Shown here one piece after another: positions 21,636-32,470 of a stretch of DNA of 64,000 bases; position 1 is the stretch's first letter, and every line of letters begins with the position of its first letter. Location: positions 30,031,422 through 30,095,421 of the forward strand of contig CM055109.1 of assembly GCA_029204225.1 (NCBI GenBank), in the 5' to 3' direction. This stretch comes from Diphasiastrum complanatum (lineage: Eukaryota; Streptophyta; Lycopodiopsida; Lycopodiales; Lycopodiaceae). A program made the position numbers and the translations under genes. The notes under the pieces are model-generated. The model saw only the letters and a list, made by a program, of their open reading frames with translations. It made no database searches and had not been told where the DNA came from.

Positions 21636-21648
21636 CTCCCTCTTCAAC
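21636..21648 (-). other. copia-4 polypurine tract
   Basis: Minus strand TAGTTGAAGAGGGAG runs into the LTR start TGTGAAAG. It also codes the last residues VEEGV; the stop codon lies in the LTR, as in copia-7. Confidence 0.75.
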
Positions 21649-21978
21649 TAGTTTTAGCATAGACTTTGATAATACTCCAAGTGAAGGCCTATGCTTCATG
21701 AAAAAGTCTTTTCCCAATGCTTTGGTGAAGATATCAGCTACATATTTCCTTGAAGACACATGTTGAAGCTCCACCTCCTTTGTAATGACTCGCTCCCTCA
21801 CAAATTGATATTGTATCTCAATATGCTTGCTCCTAGCATAGTTTTTGACAATAGAACTTTGATCCATCATAAGAATGATCTTCTTCCTGAGAATAGACCT
21901 CCTTTCAATGATCATGTAATGCTCAAAATAAACTACCATAATTGATATAGAGAATAGTGTCCACTTGGGATGCTTCAC
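21649..21978 (-). pseudogene. copia-4 RNase H C-terminus
   Basis: The minus strand encodes ARSKHIEIQYQFVRERVITK, EVELQHVSSRKYVADIFTKA and LGKDFFMKHRPSLGVLSKSM, then LKLVEEGV. This is the end of a copia Pol and matches copia-7 closely. The upstream part of RNase H (TEAEY, CDN) is missing; the 40 residues before SKHIE are not recognisable. It joins the non-Pol segment described next. Confidence 0.8.
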
Positions 21979-22720
21979 TATTTCTTACATCAATTTTACA
22001 TGTAAAAATGTGACTAAAACATGAAGAATCAAATGGAATGTAAATGAAATGATTCCACCATGCTTCCAACTCTGAACTCTCTGGAAAAATACAGCAAACA
22101 AGCAATAAATGTGAGTGATCAACTTGCTTGCATGTCTCCTCCTCCTTTGTCCTTTGTTGCCTTGTATCCACCATGATACTCCATGAATGAGCCTCCATCT
22201 CCATCTTGCCATAAGATGCCATCATCACTTGATGACTTGTCCATGAATGATTGACATAATGAGCCTCCAATAGCTTCATTTCCATCAGCAAAACTAGCCA
22301 AGAATGCTATTACAAATCCAACATCAAAACAATGTTCAACAATGTAGCTAGTTTTACCATATCTTGACAATTTGCACACATCCACATGAAATTGCTCAAA
22401 CATGAGATAGAACAAGTAAAATAAACTTGAAAAACACTTCCTTGCTGCTCCTTTGACCTTACTTGAGTCTTCAATATGCTTCAAAACCAGATCCATAGCA
22501 TCTTTTCCAATTACCTCTCCTTTGATGCTCTTGACTAGCTATAAATTGCCAACTTCCCTTTTTATTAGTTGAAGCGCTTTGAGATCAACTTCTTGATCTT
22601 CAACTTGATCATCAAAGTCATTGAGCAACTTTGTTTTCCAGATCCAATACTTGATTTTATAGAAAGATAACATCCATCCACTTGCATAGCTCCATGTACA
22701 CAAGAAGATATTCCAAAAGA
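21979..22720 (-). other. copia-4 non-Pol segment in place of reverse transcriptase
   Basis: Where about 450 residues of RT and RNase H should be, there are about 740 bp unlike any Pol domain. Minus-strand frames are partly open: NDFDDQVEDQEVDLKALQ, KDAMDLVLKHIEDSSKVKGA and a Gly/Asp-rich stretch (SSSDDGILWQDGDGGS). The first 170 bp (22565-22735) are homologous to 59645-59810 in copia-11, where the equivalent reads NSDGQEEDQEAGLKGLQ. The acidic EDQE...LK.LQ motif is thus shared by two copies. I do not recognise a function; it may be captured host sequence or a long-diverged spacer. Confidence 0.6.
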
Positions 22721-22960
22721 TGTTCCACTCTTCATAAGAGATCGATACTCAAAATCCATTGCTTGGATCCATAGGTCTTCTTTCCTTGCTTGATCTACAC
22801 CTGTAGGCTCATCCAAAGAGGTTAGGAAAGCAACATAATTTCCAGAAACTACTTGCTTACCCTTTTGATCATATGTGAGCCTTGAAGGTAGTTGTCTTTC
22901 TCTTGATGTTCTCCTTGGCTTTTAACTTGATGAAGGTCCATCATCACCACCATCCAAAGT
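22721..22960 (-). pseudogene. copia-4 RT N-terminal fragment
   Basis: The minus strand reads LTSLDEPTGVDQARKEDLWI, QAMDFEYRSLMKSGT, which is the start of the copia RT domain, preceded by an Arg/Lys-rich linker (RRTSRERQLPSRLTYDQKGK). It breaks off at the residue where copia-7 continues WRLVKLPKDKK. No catalytic RT residue is present. Confidence 0.75.
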
Positions 22961-24480
22961 AAGATCCTTCTCATCAACATAAAGAATGTTAGATCCATCC
23001 ACTCTACCATCAATCATGCTTGAAGACACCTTTGGAATGTTCCCCTCATAAAAAATGACATCTCTACCAGCAATCACTTTGTTAGTAGAAGGAATGTAAA
23101 CCTTATAGGGCTTTACTCACCTCACTATATTCAACAAAAATATTTCCTCTTGAAGATGGATCCTCCTTTGTTCTATTATCAAAAGTAAAGTTGACACTCA
23201 GCCTCCTCTTGAATAGCATCTCAAAGGGTGTCCTTCCATCCAAAATAGCACTCGGCCACCTATTGCACAAGAAATTGGCAGACAACAAAGCTTGATCCCA
23301 AAATGGTTTGTCAAGATTAGCACTTAACCTCATAGCTTTAGCACTTTCACATAAAGTCCTATTCTTCCTTTCAGCCACTCCATTTTGTTGTGGGGTCCTT
23401 GATGTTGTATACACCCTCTTGAGCCCATGCTCATCACAAAAGGCCTTGAATTTGTTAGATATGTACTCACCACCATTTTCACCTCTCAAGCTCTTGATCT
23501 TTGTGGAAAATTGGTTCTCCCTTGCATTCTTAAACTTGACAAAGACATTATACACTTCATCCTTGCTCTTTAGTAGATAGATCCAACAAAATCTACTAAA
23601 ATCATCAATGAATGTTACATACATCTTAGCTCCACTATTGCTAATTGTAGTAAATCCATGAATATCCGAATGTACAAGTTGAAAAGGCTTTGTAGATCTA
23701 GAAATAGATCTAGTATAAGGTAGTCTATGTGACTTAGACAAAGCACAAGACTCACAAACATGTCATTACTTAAGGAACTTGGAAGACCAATCACAACCTT
23801 CTTCCTTGCCATTACCTCCAATGACTTGAAGTTGAGGTGTCCCATCCTTTTGTGCCAAACCTCTTGAATAGAAATTTGCTCCCTTGCAACACATCCAACT
23901 TGGTTAGCAATAACACAAGCATCAAGTTTGAACAATTTTCCTTGTCTTTTACCTTTTCCAATCAAGACATCCTTCCTTTTGATCAAACAAGCATCTCCAT
24001 CAAACTCCACCTTGAGGCCCTTACTTAGCATTTGACTCACACTAAGCAAATTCTTGGTAATAGATGGAATAAACAAGACATCCTCCAAATGAACATTCCT
24101 ATTTGTAGAGAGAGAAATAGGAATTCTGCCAATCCCTTTGATTGCACACTCACCATCATTGGCCATGTAGATCACCCTCTTGTCATCTCCATATGCCAAC
24201 AAAGAAGTGAAGTATTCTTTGTGAGAGGTCATGTGTGAACTTGCTCCACTATCAATCCACCAAGGATCTAGATCTCCATCATTAGCAAGCATACATGAAG
24301 ACATCACAAAAGCATCATCATTTGCATCTTGAACATCCAAACCATCCTCATCAAGAGTAAGATTATATTGCTTGTCTCCTTGATCTCTCTTCTTCTTGTA
24401 GCACTCACTTGCAAAGTGTCCTTTGATGCCACAATAGAAGCACTTGAGCTTTGATCTATCCTTCTTTTTGAAGAAGCATC
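22961..24480 (-). pseudogene. copia-4 zinc knuckle, protease and integrase
   Basis: The minus strand starts with a zinc knuckle (CFYCGIKGHFASEC near 24420) and the protease WWIDSGASSHMTSHKEYF. It goes on through IPSITKNLLSVSQM, VWHKRMGHLNFKSLEVMAR, and, after a frameshift near 23740, the integrase core: PFQLVHSDIHG, YVTFIDDFSRFCWIYLLKSK, NGGEYISNKFKAF, SRTPQQNGVAERKNRT. The second catalytic position is changed: LRGENGGEY stands where copia-7 has LRSDNGGEY. After FDNRTKEDPSS a frameshift breaks the integrase C-terminus near 23140. The protease active site is intact but the copy as a whole is not. Confidence 0.85.
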
Positions 24481-25083
24481 CACTTGATCTTGCCCTTTAG
24501 ACCACTTACCTTTGCTTTTGCCCTTGAATTTGCCCTTTGTGAACATATCATCCTCTTGAAGTGTCGATGTAGATCCACCTCTTGCTTGAAGCCTATATTC
24601 CTCATTGATCAATATCTCTTGAAGATCCTTCAAACTTGGCAAAGTCTTTTGAATAGCAATACTTTGAACAATGTTAGCATGAGCATCCAACAAGCCATTG
24701 AGAATCACTTGAATAAGCTCTCCTTCCTTAATGCTTTCATTTATGCAAGCTAACTCATCATTCAATGCTTTCATTCTCAAAACAAAAGTAATTGGGCTTT
24801 CTTCATTCTTTTGCAAACAAGAAAAGATTTGCCTTGTTAGAGTCAACACCCTAGAAGTAGACTTGGATTCATAAAGCTTCTTCAATGAGTTCCATGCTTC
24901 CCAAGATGATGTGCACTTACCAACTTTCTTGAGAAGTTCATTGGTAACATTCATCTTTATCATGTGTAGAGCCTTCTTAGCCCTCTTGTCATACCTCAAT
25001 TGATCTTGTTGTGTTTCTAGTCTCTCCTCCAAACCTACAACAATATCCAAAACATCATTCATCTCAAGAAGTGACTCCATCCT
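24481..25083 (-). pseudogene. copia-4 gag (UBN2 type)
   Basis: The minus strand begins MRMESLLEMNDVLDIVVGLE and continues through KRAKKALHMIKMNVTNELLK, SWEAWNSLKKLYESKSTSRV, LTLTRQIFSCLQ, and LVQVILNGLL-type LIQVILNGLLDAHANIV. It closes with the basic run FTKGKFKGKSKGKWSKGQ before a frameshift at about 24470 separates it from the zinc knuckle. In copia-7 about 25 residues (MASNGGIMLESSERL...) precede this start; here they are lost in a degenerate stretch, so the true start is not preserved. Confidence 0.8.
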
Positions 25084-25668
25084 CACTTTCTACAATCTTC
25101 TCTTTCAACCTGTTTCAATGCACAAAGCACTCCTTTGAACAACAAAAAATGCTTTCAAAAGAAATCACCAAGATTTGAAACTATCTCACAAATTCTCTTC
25201 TAGCACTTATCCAAGCGAATCAACACATAGAATCATGGAATCTTGATCAACCTATGATCTATCCTCAATCTAATGACTTTTGCCACTTCCTAAGATTGAA
25301 ACACACTCAAATGAAGTCCAGCAACCTCACTATCTAGAGATCCAATCAAAATTAGGGTTTTGACAAAATCACAAAAAATTGACTATTCCAAATCTACATG
25401 CAAATGCTGAAAATTTGATATGCAATCTATAAGCCACCACTTAGGCTGAACCAATGATCCAAAAATCGGCCAGATCCAGTATGTGAATTCAAAAATCAGA
25501 ACTGAACAAGTATATTGACCTATTTAGTGTTTTGATCTACAAAAGATCCAATCTACAAAAGCAAAAAATCCGATTTTGGTGTAGAATCCTCTCTAGCATG
25601 CTCTAGACTTGATATCTTCACCAAATCATTGATAGATTTGATTTCCTCCTTCATAACCTGAAACACAA
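25084..25668. other. copia-4 untranslated leader
   Basis: Non-coding, between gag and the primer site. It is alignable with the copia-11 leader at 62.3-62.9 kb (for example AACCTATGATCTATCCTCAATC in both), which confirms that the two are one family. Confidence 0.7.
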
Positions 25669-25680
25669 GCTCTGATACCA
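25669..25680 (-). other. copia-4 primer binding site (initiator tRNA-Met)
   Basis: Minus strand TGGTATCAGAGC, a perfect copy of the usual copia primer site, abutting the LTR at 25681. Confidence 0.9.
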
Positions 25681-26327
25681 TGTGAAAGATTTCAGATCCT
25701 TAAGATCCAATTTACTTGAATGATCTTTGGTTAGAAAGAGAAATACACTACCAATCTCACCAATGTAGAAAAATCAGCATCTACATACAATTTGAGATGC
25801 AAACACTAATAGAACTTGATCAAACTTGAATGAAATGATTATGTACTATTGCTGTCCATAAAAAACCAGCAAGCTACTATATTACACACGTGTGGATCCA
25901 AAATAACAAATATAGTTCATTCTACACATAGAATTGCAAGCAATCACCAAGATAGTGCACCAATGGATAGTAGAACCCAAGAGAACCATGTATGAGCATG
26001 AAATGGGATAGAGAAGAGATAATATTGCTCTCCCCATGAGTTACATCCTTTTATAACAGGTCCAAACCCTATTTGGCCACTTGGCTTTCCCTCCAAAATG
26101 CTAATCCTACTAATTTTGGGTCTAGATTCAGTGTACCCAACTATTCAAATTGAATCTACTCAAACTCGCATTCTAACTTTCTCACACTTTCAAAAAGTGT
26201 TTATTCAATGAAATTTAGACTAATGAACTTTGAAAAGTCAACCTCTAAGTCTAAAACAAGTTTTGGCCTCAATATGCCAAATATGGGAATGTTGCAAAAT
26301 GTCATGAAACTAGTTGAATCTTTCACA
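25681..26327 (-). repeat. copia-4 5' LTR
   Basis: A 647-bp LTR from TGTGAAAGATTTC to GAATCTTTCACA. A TATA-like TTATAAAAGG on the minus strand is at about 26047-26056. It is alignable over its whole length with the split 3' LTR and with the copia-11 LTR. Confidence 0.9.
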
Positions 26328-27330
26328 AGATGTTGCTCCTGAATCGATGACCACATTGTAGTCATGTTCGGAGTAGCTTGTCGAAGCTTCGTCGAGTATT
26401 GTGAAAGCTTTGTCACCTCTTTTGGCATCTGTAGATGACTCTGCAACGTTTGCCTTTTCAACTTTGTTTTTTTTTTTTGGGTTGAATCTGCAGTCGTATG
26501 CAGAATGCCCTTTCTTCTTGCAGTGCATGCAAGGTATTGCTGGATTGAACCAGCATTTGTTGGCCATATGGCCTGGTTTGTGACAGTGATCGCAAGAAGA
26601 AGATTATTGATTCGAAGACTTCGTCTTCTCGAATCTTGGTTTGTTTATGTTCTTCTTCTTTTCTTTCATGAAGAGAGCCTTCTCTTGATCACTGCGTCCC
26701 TCTCCTTCGTCTCTCATCAGTCTCTCATCAGCGACAAGACTGACTGCTTTGTCGAATGTCATATATGGTAGACTCAGTATAAGCATTCTTAGCGGCTGAT
26801 AGGACATCGGTAGAGATTTCATGAAGTATATTAGTTGTTGTGGTGCTAGGACCTGGTGCTCATGTACTGATGCAGCGAGTTGAGCGAAGATCATTCTGAT
26901 CTTCTCAACGTGCTGATCCAACTGGTTGTCATCCCACCGTATTGATTGCAGCTAATTGTGAAGGTGCATGACTGAAGCTGCAGTCCTCACTTCATACTTC
27001 TGCTTTAATCTTTCTCATGCTGCATGGTTGCCTTTGTAGTCTTCAATCTGCATGAGTAGATCTTTATTTATGGACGAAACAATGATCACCATTGCGTGCT
27101 CATCCTTTCTGATCCATTTAGCTCTCCTCGAGTCTCCCTCTGGAGGCTGCACCTCTGAGAGCTCGATCACCGACCAGATGCCTTCGCCCTTCAGGAGTGT
27201 TTTGATTTTGAATTTCCAGTTCTGTGATTTGCGCCATCGAGACTGATTGCTACTCTGGTCTAGATTATCGTAGCCATATTATGTTTTCTGGAAGAATCAC
27301 TGTTGGGATATTAGTAGTGACAACCTGTTG
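26328..27330 (-). pseudogene. copia-5 gag and protease start
   Basis: The minus strand reads a UBN2-type gag (QHVEKIRMIFAQLAASVHEH, MKSLPMSYQPLRMLILSL, YMTFDKAVSLVADERLMRDE), a charged linker and a CCHC zinc knuckle (CMHCKKKGHSAYDC), with an earlier histidine/tryptophan-containing CHKPGHMANKCW-like block before it, and ends at the protease active site VVIDSGATS. There it is cut by the copia-4 LTR. The gag is not alignable with copia-4/7/8/11, so this is a separate family. Frameshifts separate the front of gag (26930-27300). Confidence 0.75.
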
Positions 27331-27342
27331 GCTCTAATACTA
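27331..27342 (-). other. copia-5 primer binding site, mutated
   Basis: Minus strand TAGTATTAGAGC differs from TGGTATCAGAGC at two G-to-A or C-to-T sites. It abuts the LTR start. Confidence 0.7.
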
Positions 27343-27866
27343 TGTCGCAGAAGCGAGACTGTTTCGTGTTCGTCTTCTCTCTCTCTCTTTGCGAACAATT
27401 TTCTTTCTTTGACTAATCTTTTCATGCGGAAGCCCTTACAAGATCCCAGACACTCGACTACGCATCACAGAACATATTTTATTCTAGCAATCAGGACACA
27501 CAACACAAGACAAAGAGATGCACGAAAATAGAGCGACTATATTGTCAGTTTGGTTTTGGAGCGAGATCGTAAGTGTCTCACTCGTTGGTGGATTGACACT
27601 CTGCTCTTACACTGTGTTTTGCTCATTGGCAGACTTTCATGCACAAATGTGGTGTCTTTACTTTCTTACTCTATTCACTACGTCTCTCTCTATCTCTTGC
27701 AGATCTCTGTATTCTCATCATTTTGTTATGATCCAGAGAGGATCGTTTATACCTCCACTATGTGGAGTTTACAAGATAGCTAAACGTCAAATCACATGGC
27801 TAGTTAACGCTAATCAACTAGTTAGTTAGTCTCCATTGTTGCTACTCGTTTCAGCTGGGCGTGAAG
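27343..27866 (-). repeat. copia-5 5' LTR, inner part
   Basis: It begins TGTCGCAGAAGCG next to the primer site and runs to the copia-7 insertion point, ending with the target pentamer TGAAG. Frames within it are accidental. Confidence 0.75.
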
Positions 27867-28521
27867 TGTGAAAAATACAGATCCTAAGTGGATCTAAACT
27901 CCAAGATCATTGGCTTGAATGCTTGCACTCCAAACTACATAAGCTAGGAATTGGCAACACATTCTATGCTACCTAGAATGCAAAGAACTTGATCAAAAAG
28001 CATTTATCACAAATGGAAACTTCCATAAACATCAAGTGCGGCCCAAAATAGCATTATACAGTCCATAATACATCAGCCTACCACTTTTGGAAAGCACCTA
28101 AGATCATACACAATAGCTTGAAGACAATACACACAACAATGCTCTCAATGGAGGAAGAAACAATGACAATGATCTATTGATCTCAATGAAGCATACAAAA
28201 GGTTTCTCCAACCTGTTCTCCACGACTTCCCTACTATTTATGGATGAGGAAGATGACTCTCTCTCCTCTCTCTAGAAGGTACTTGACCCTAGATATTCCC
28301 TATATAGGAAAAATAGCTAAAAATGGCTTATATGACCAAAATACATCAAAATGGTCTCATTTTGAAGGGTATGAAGTTTGACACTTCATCATACTGAAAA
28401 AATACAGTAAATAAAAACATTGTGGCCTGGTTCACACGTGCAAAACTCCAGAACCAAAACTATTTACAATTTTAGCCAATTTAGGCCTCAAACTAGCTAG
28501 GAAATGTTGACAATTTTCACA
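27867..28521 (-). repeat. copia-7 3' LTR
   Basis: TGTGAAAAATAC to AATTTTCACA. A TATA-like CCTATATAGG on the minus strand is at about 28309-28318. The 9-bp ends form a near-perfect inverted repeat. Confidence 0.97.
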
Positions 28522-31500
28522 CTCCCTCTTCAACATTGGATGCTAGTTTCAACATAGTCTTTGAGCACATTCCAAGATTAGATCTATGCATTAAATATAG
28601 GTCCTTTCCCAATGGTTTGGTGAAGATATCAGCCACACACTCCTTTGAAGAGACATGTTGAAGCTCCACCTCTTTGGCAATGACTTGATCTCTCACAAAA
28701 TGGTGAGCAATCTCAATGTGCTTGCTCCTTGCATGAAAAACAGGATTGCTTGCCAAGCTTTGGGCTGAAAGGTTATCACAAAGTATGATTGGAGTCTTCT
28801 CTGGTTCCAGCAAGTGAAGATCCAATAACATCCTCTTGATCCAAAGAATCTCCTTGGTGCATGTTGTTAATGCCTTGTACTCGGCTTCGGTGGAAGATAG
28901 AGAGATAGTTGGTTGCTTCTTTGATAGCCATGAGACCACTCCATCTCCAAGATAGATTGCAAAGGCACTTGTTGACTTCCTATCCATTTGATCACCTGCA
29001 AAATCTGAATCTGAAAATCCACAAAGGTTAGGTGTAGTACCTCCATACAAGATGCCAAAATCTCTAGATCCCGAGATGTATCTAAGTACTCTCTTTCCTA
29101 GCTTCCAATGAGCCTCACTAGGATCTTGCATAAATTGACTTAGTTTACCAACCACAAAGCTTAGATCAGGTCTTGTGATGGTTAACCATATAAGAGATCC
29201 TATTAGCTTTCTATAGAGAGTAATGTCCTTGAAGGATCTTTCATTACTTCTTGTAGTTAGCTTTACATTTGATTCCATAGGAGTAGAAACAACTTTACAA
29301 TCTTCCATATGAAACCTTTTTAGAATAGAGTTAACATACTTTTCTTGACATATGAATGTAGATTTAGAAGTTCTAATAATCTCTATTCCTAAGATATAAT
29401 GAAGTTTACCAAGATCTTGAATTTCAAACTCTCTTTTGAGTGCCATCTTGATTTCATCTATATCTAGATTGTTACCACCACTTAAGATAATGTCATCAAC
29501 ATAGATCAAAAGTAAAGTGATATCATTTTCATTCAATCTAAAGTAGAGAGAATGATCATACTCACTCATAACAAAGTTTTGAGAAAGTAAGAAGGAATTG
29601 AGCTTAGCATACCAACTCCTTGGTGCTTGCTTTAGCCCATACAAACTCTTTTGGAGATAGCACACATGATTAGGCTCATCATGTGAAACATAGCCCTCGG
29701 GTTGCTCCATGTAAATATCTTCTTCAAGATCACCATTCAAGAAGGCCTTAGTAACATCCATTTGCCACATATCCCAATCATAAAGAGTTGCAAGAGAGAT
29801 TAGGATTCGAATAGTTACCATCTTTGCCACGGGTGCAAAGGTCTCATCATAGTCAATACCATATTCTTGAGCATACCCCTTTGCCACCAACCTTGCCTTG
29901 TACTTGTTGATTGATCCATCTTGATTTGTCTTGATCTTGAAGATCCACTTACAACCAATTGCCTTCTTGTCCTTTGGAAGCTTTACCAACCTCCATGTGT
30001 TGCTTTTGATGAGTGCTTGATGCTCATGATCCATGGCTTGGATCCATTCCTTCTTTTGAATTGCTTCACCTACACAAGTTGGTTCATCAAAAGAGGTAAG
30101 AAAAGCAAGGTTAGAGTTGTCCACCACTTGCTTTCCTTTTTCATCATAGGTTAGCCTTGATGGCTTAGCCCTTTGCCTTTGAGTCTTCCTTGAAGTTTGC
30201 TTTGGAGTGGCATCTCCATCTTCATCCAAGACATCTTGCACATCATGATGATTAGTAGGCACATCAACATCAACATCAACAACATTGGAAACATTCTCTT
30301 CATGAAAGATGACATCCCTACTTATGACAATTTTCTTTGTAGAAGGAATGTACACTTTGTAAGCCTTGCTTACTTCACTATAGCCAACAAACACACCCTT
30401 CTTTGATGAAGGATCTTCTTTAGTTCTATCATCAAGTGTGATATTGACAAAACATGTACATCCAAAGATCCTACAATGCTTGACACTCGGCCTTCTACCA
30501 TAAAGAACCTCATGAGGAGTTTTACCATCCAAGGAAGCACTTGTCCATCTATTACATAGATAGTTAGCACATGCTAAAGCTTCCCCCCAAAAAGACTTAG
30601 CAAGATTAGCATGTAGTCTCATTGCCTTGGCACATTCACAAAGGGTTCTATTCTTCCTCTCGGCCACTCCATTCTGCTGTGGAGTCCTAGGACTAGACAT
30701 CTCCCTCTTAATCCCATGTGCTATACAAAAGTCTTTGAACCTATTTGAGGTGTATTCCCCTCCATTATCAGATCTTAAGCATTTGATCTTTGTATTGAAT
30801 TGGTTTTCCATTTCATTCTTGAACTTGACAAATGCAGCAAACACTTCATCCTTACTTTTAAGAAGATAGATCCAAGTATACCTACTAAAGTCATCAATGA
30901 AAGTTGCATACATCTTTGCCCCACCATTGCTAGTTGTACTAGAAGAATGAATATCAGAATGCACAAGTTGAAAAGCTTCTTTAGATCTAGAAGTAGATCT
31001 AGAATAAGCAAGTCTATGAGATTTGGACAAGGCACAATGTTCACAAACACTATTGTTTGCAACAAGACTTTTAGGGAGACCAAGAACAAGCTCTTTCTTT
31101 GCCATTACCTCCAAAGATTTGAAGTTGGGATGGCCCAACCTCTTGTGCCAAACTTCTTGGTTTGTCAATTGCTCCCTAGCCATACATCCTTCATGATTAG
31201 AGATCACACATGCATCAAGCTTGAAAAGTTTACCATGCCTCCTACCTTGAGCAATCAAGGATCCACATTTACTTATCAAACATGCATCTCCAATGAACTC
31301 CACATCAAGTCCTTTGTCAATCATTTGACTTACACTAAGCAAATTCTTAGTGATTGAAGGAATGTACAAAACATTTTCAAGATTTGCTTTCCTATTTGTT
31401 GAAAGGGAAATAGGAATAGTGCCTATGCCTTTGATGTCACATTGACCATCATTTGCAGTGTAGATGATGTTACCTTCTCCCTCATAAGACAATAAGGATG

Positions 31501-32470
31501 TAAAGTATTCCTTATGTCTTGTCATGTGAGATGAGGCTCCACTATCAATCCACCAAGGATCATTATCATCTATGTTGGCTAACAAACTTGAAGTCATAAC
31601 AAGTGATTCACATGTGTTATGTTCTTCCTCATCTATTGTAAGATTTCCTTGCCTCTCTCCTTGCTCTCTTTTCTTCTTATAACATTCATTTGCAAAATGA
31701 CCTTTTATCCCACAATAAAAGCACTTGAACTTTGACTTATTGTTCTTAGTAGAAGAGGAAGAGGAAGAGTGATCATCATGATCAAAGTTACCACCTTTGG
31801 ACCATTTCCCTTTGCCTTTACCTTTGCCCTTGAATTTGCCTTTTGTGAAGAAAGCCTCTTCACCTCCACCTTGCAAGGATGCACCATCAAGCTTTGATTG
31901 CAACCTATGTTCTTCAGCCAATAAGATTTCTTGCAAGTCAACCACACTTGGCAAGACTCTTTGAATGGCAAAACTTTGCACAAGGTTAGCATGTTCATTT
32001 AGCAAACCATTTAACATAACTTGGACTATTTCACCATCTTTTATGTTCTCATCAATGCATGCTAAATCATCACTTAGGGACTTAACTCTCAAGATAAATG
32101 CATGAGCACTTTCACCCTCTCTTTGCCTACTAGAAAATATTTGTCTCCTTAGGGTCAATACCCTAGATGTGGACTTTGATTCAAAGAGCTTCTTTAAGGC
32201 ATTCCATGCCTCACTTGCACTTTGACACTTTCCAACTTCCTTGAGAAGTTCATTTGTAACATTCATTTTAATGATATGAAGAGCCCTTTTGGCCTTCTTA
32301 TCAAACCTTTGTTGCTCTTGAAGTGTGAGAGGTCTCTCTTCAATTTCTGCAACTATGTCCATGAGTTCATTCAACTCAAGTAAGGACTCCATCCTCACTT
32401 TCCAAGTAGAGTAGTTTGATGAACTCAACCTTTCACTAGACTCTAGCATGATCCCACCATTGGAAGCCAT
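28517..32470 (-). CDS. copia-7 Gag-Pol polyprotein, intact
   Basis: A 1317-residue single frame. Gag (UBN2 type) covers about 1-200, followed by a Gly/Lys-rich run (GKFKGKGKGKGKWSKG). The zinc knuckle CFYCGIKGHFANEC is at about 248-261 and the protease WWIDSGASSHMT at about 306. The integrase zinc region begins VWHKRLGHPNF near 440; its catalytic residues lie in LVHSDIH (about 503), RSDNGGEY (about 567) and VAERKNRT (about 603). The RT N-terminus is EWIQAMDHEHQAL, with the catalytic YVDDIILSG near 989. RNase H has TEAEYKAL near 1193, CDNLSAQSLA and SKHIEIAHHF. All catalytic residues are present. The last four residues are coded by the polypurine tract and the stop lies in the LTR. One ATG at the gag start, 1.17 kb after the primer site, fits copia-4 and copia-11. 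Expression would come from the LTR promoter. The product makes virus-like particles, copies the RNA and integrates the cDNA. Confidence 0.97.
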   Translation of the reverse strand: MASNGGIMLESSERLSSSNYSTWKVRMESLLELNELMDIVAEIEERPLTLQEQQRFDKKAKRALHIIKMNVTNELLKEVGKCQSASEAWNALKKLFESKSTSRVLTLRRQIFSSRQREGESAHAFILRVKSLSDDLACIDENIKDGEIVQVMLNGLLNEHANLVQSFAIQRVLPSVVDLQEILLAEEHRLQSKLDGASLQGGGEEAFFTKGKFKGKGKGKGKWSKGGNFDHDDHSSSSSSTKNNKSKFKCFYCGIKGHFANECYKKKREQGERQGNLTIDEEEHNTCESLVMTSSLLANIDDNDPWWIDSGASSHMTRHKEYFTSLLSYEGEGNIIYTANDGQCDIKGIGTIPISLSTNRKANLENVLYIPSITKNLLSVSQMIDKGLDVEFIGDACLISKCGSLIAQGRRHGKLFKLDACVISNHEGCMAREQLTNQEVWHKRLGHPNFKSLEVMAKKELVLGLPKSLVANNSVCEHCALSKSHRLAYSRSTSRSKEAFQLVHSDIHSSSTTSNGGAKMYATFIDDFSRYTWIYLLKSKDEVFAAFVKFKNEMENQFNTKIKCLRSDNGGEYTSNRFKDFCIAHGIKREMSSPRTPQQNGVAERKNRTLCECAKAMRLHANLAKSFWGEALACANYLCNRWTSASLDGKTPHEVLYGRRPSVKHCRIFGCTCFVNITLDDRTKEDPSSKKGVFVGYSEVSKAYKVYIPSTKKIVISRDVIFHEENVSNVVDVDVDVPTNHHDVQDVLDEDGDATPKQTSRKTQRQRAKPSRLTYDEKGKQVVDNSNLAFLTSFDEPTCVGEAIQKKEWIQAMDHEHQALIKSNTWRLVKLPKDKKAIGCKWIFKIKTNQDGSINKYKARLVAKGYAQEYGIDYDETFAPVAKMVTIRILISLATLYDWDMWQMDVTKAFLNGDLEEDIYMEQPEGYVSHDEPNHVCYLQKSLYGLKQAPRSWYAKLNSFLLSQNFVMSEYDHSLYFRLNENDITLLLIYVDDIILSGGNNLDIDEIKMALKREFEIQDLGKLHYILGIEIIRTSKSTFICQEKYVNSILKRFHMEDCKVVSTPMESNVKLTTRSNERSFKDITLYRKLIGSLIWLTITRPDLSFVVGKLSQFMQDPSEAHWKLGKRVLRYISGSRDFGILYGGTTPNLCGFSDSDFAGDQMDRKSTSAFAIYLGDGVVSWLSKKQPTISLSSTEAEYKALTTCTKEILWIKRMLLDLHLLEPEKTPIILCDNLSAQSLASNPVFHARSKHIEIAHHFVRDQVIAKEVELQHVSSKECVADIFTKPLGKDLYLMHRSNLGMCSKTMLKLASNVEEGV
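28522..28535 (-). other. copia-7 polypurine tract
   Basis: Minus strand TGTTGAAGAGGGAG next to the LTR start TGTGAAAA. Confidence 0.85.

Larger units (their letters stand above)
18256..26327 (-). mobile_element. copia-4: damaged Ty1/copia element with an interrupted 3' LTR
   Basis: Minus strand: 5' LTR 25681-26327, tRNA-Met primer site, gag, protease, integrase, start of RT, non-Pol sequence in place of most of RT, RNase H end, polypurine tract, and a 3' LTR in two parts (18256-18565 and 21345-21635) separated by 2.8 kb of unrelated DNA. The flanking pentamers, ATCAT on the left and AGATG on the right, do not match, so one end has been rearranged. Confidence 0.85.

Noticed and set aside
18256-26332. 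Copia-4 as a clean insertion joining copia-3 and copia-5 halves of one element
   Set aside because: The flanking pentamers differ and the copia-3 and copia-5 sequences belong to different families, so the flanks are not two halves of one target.
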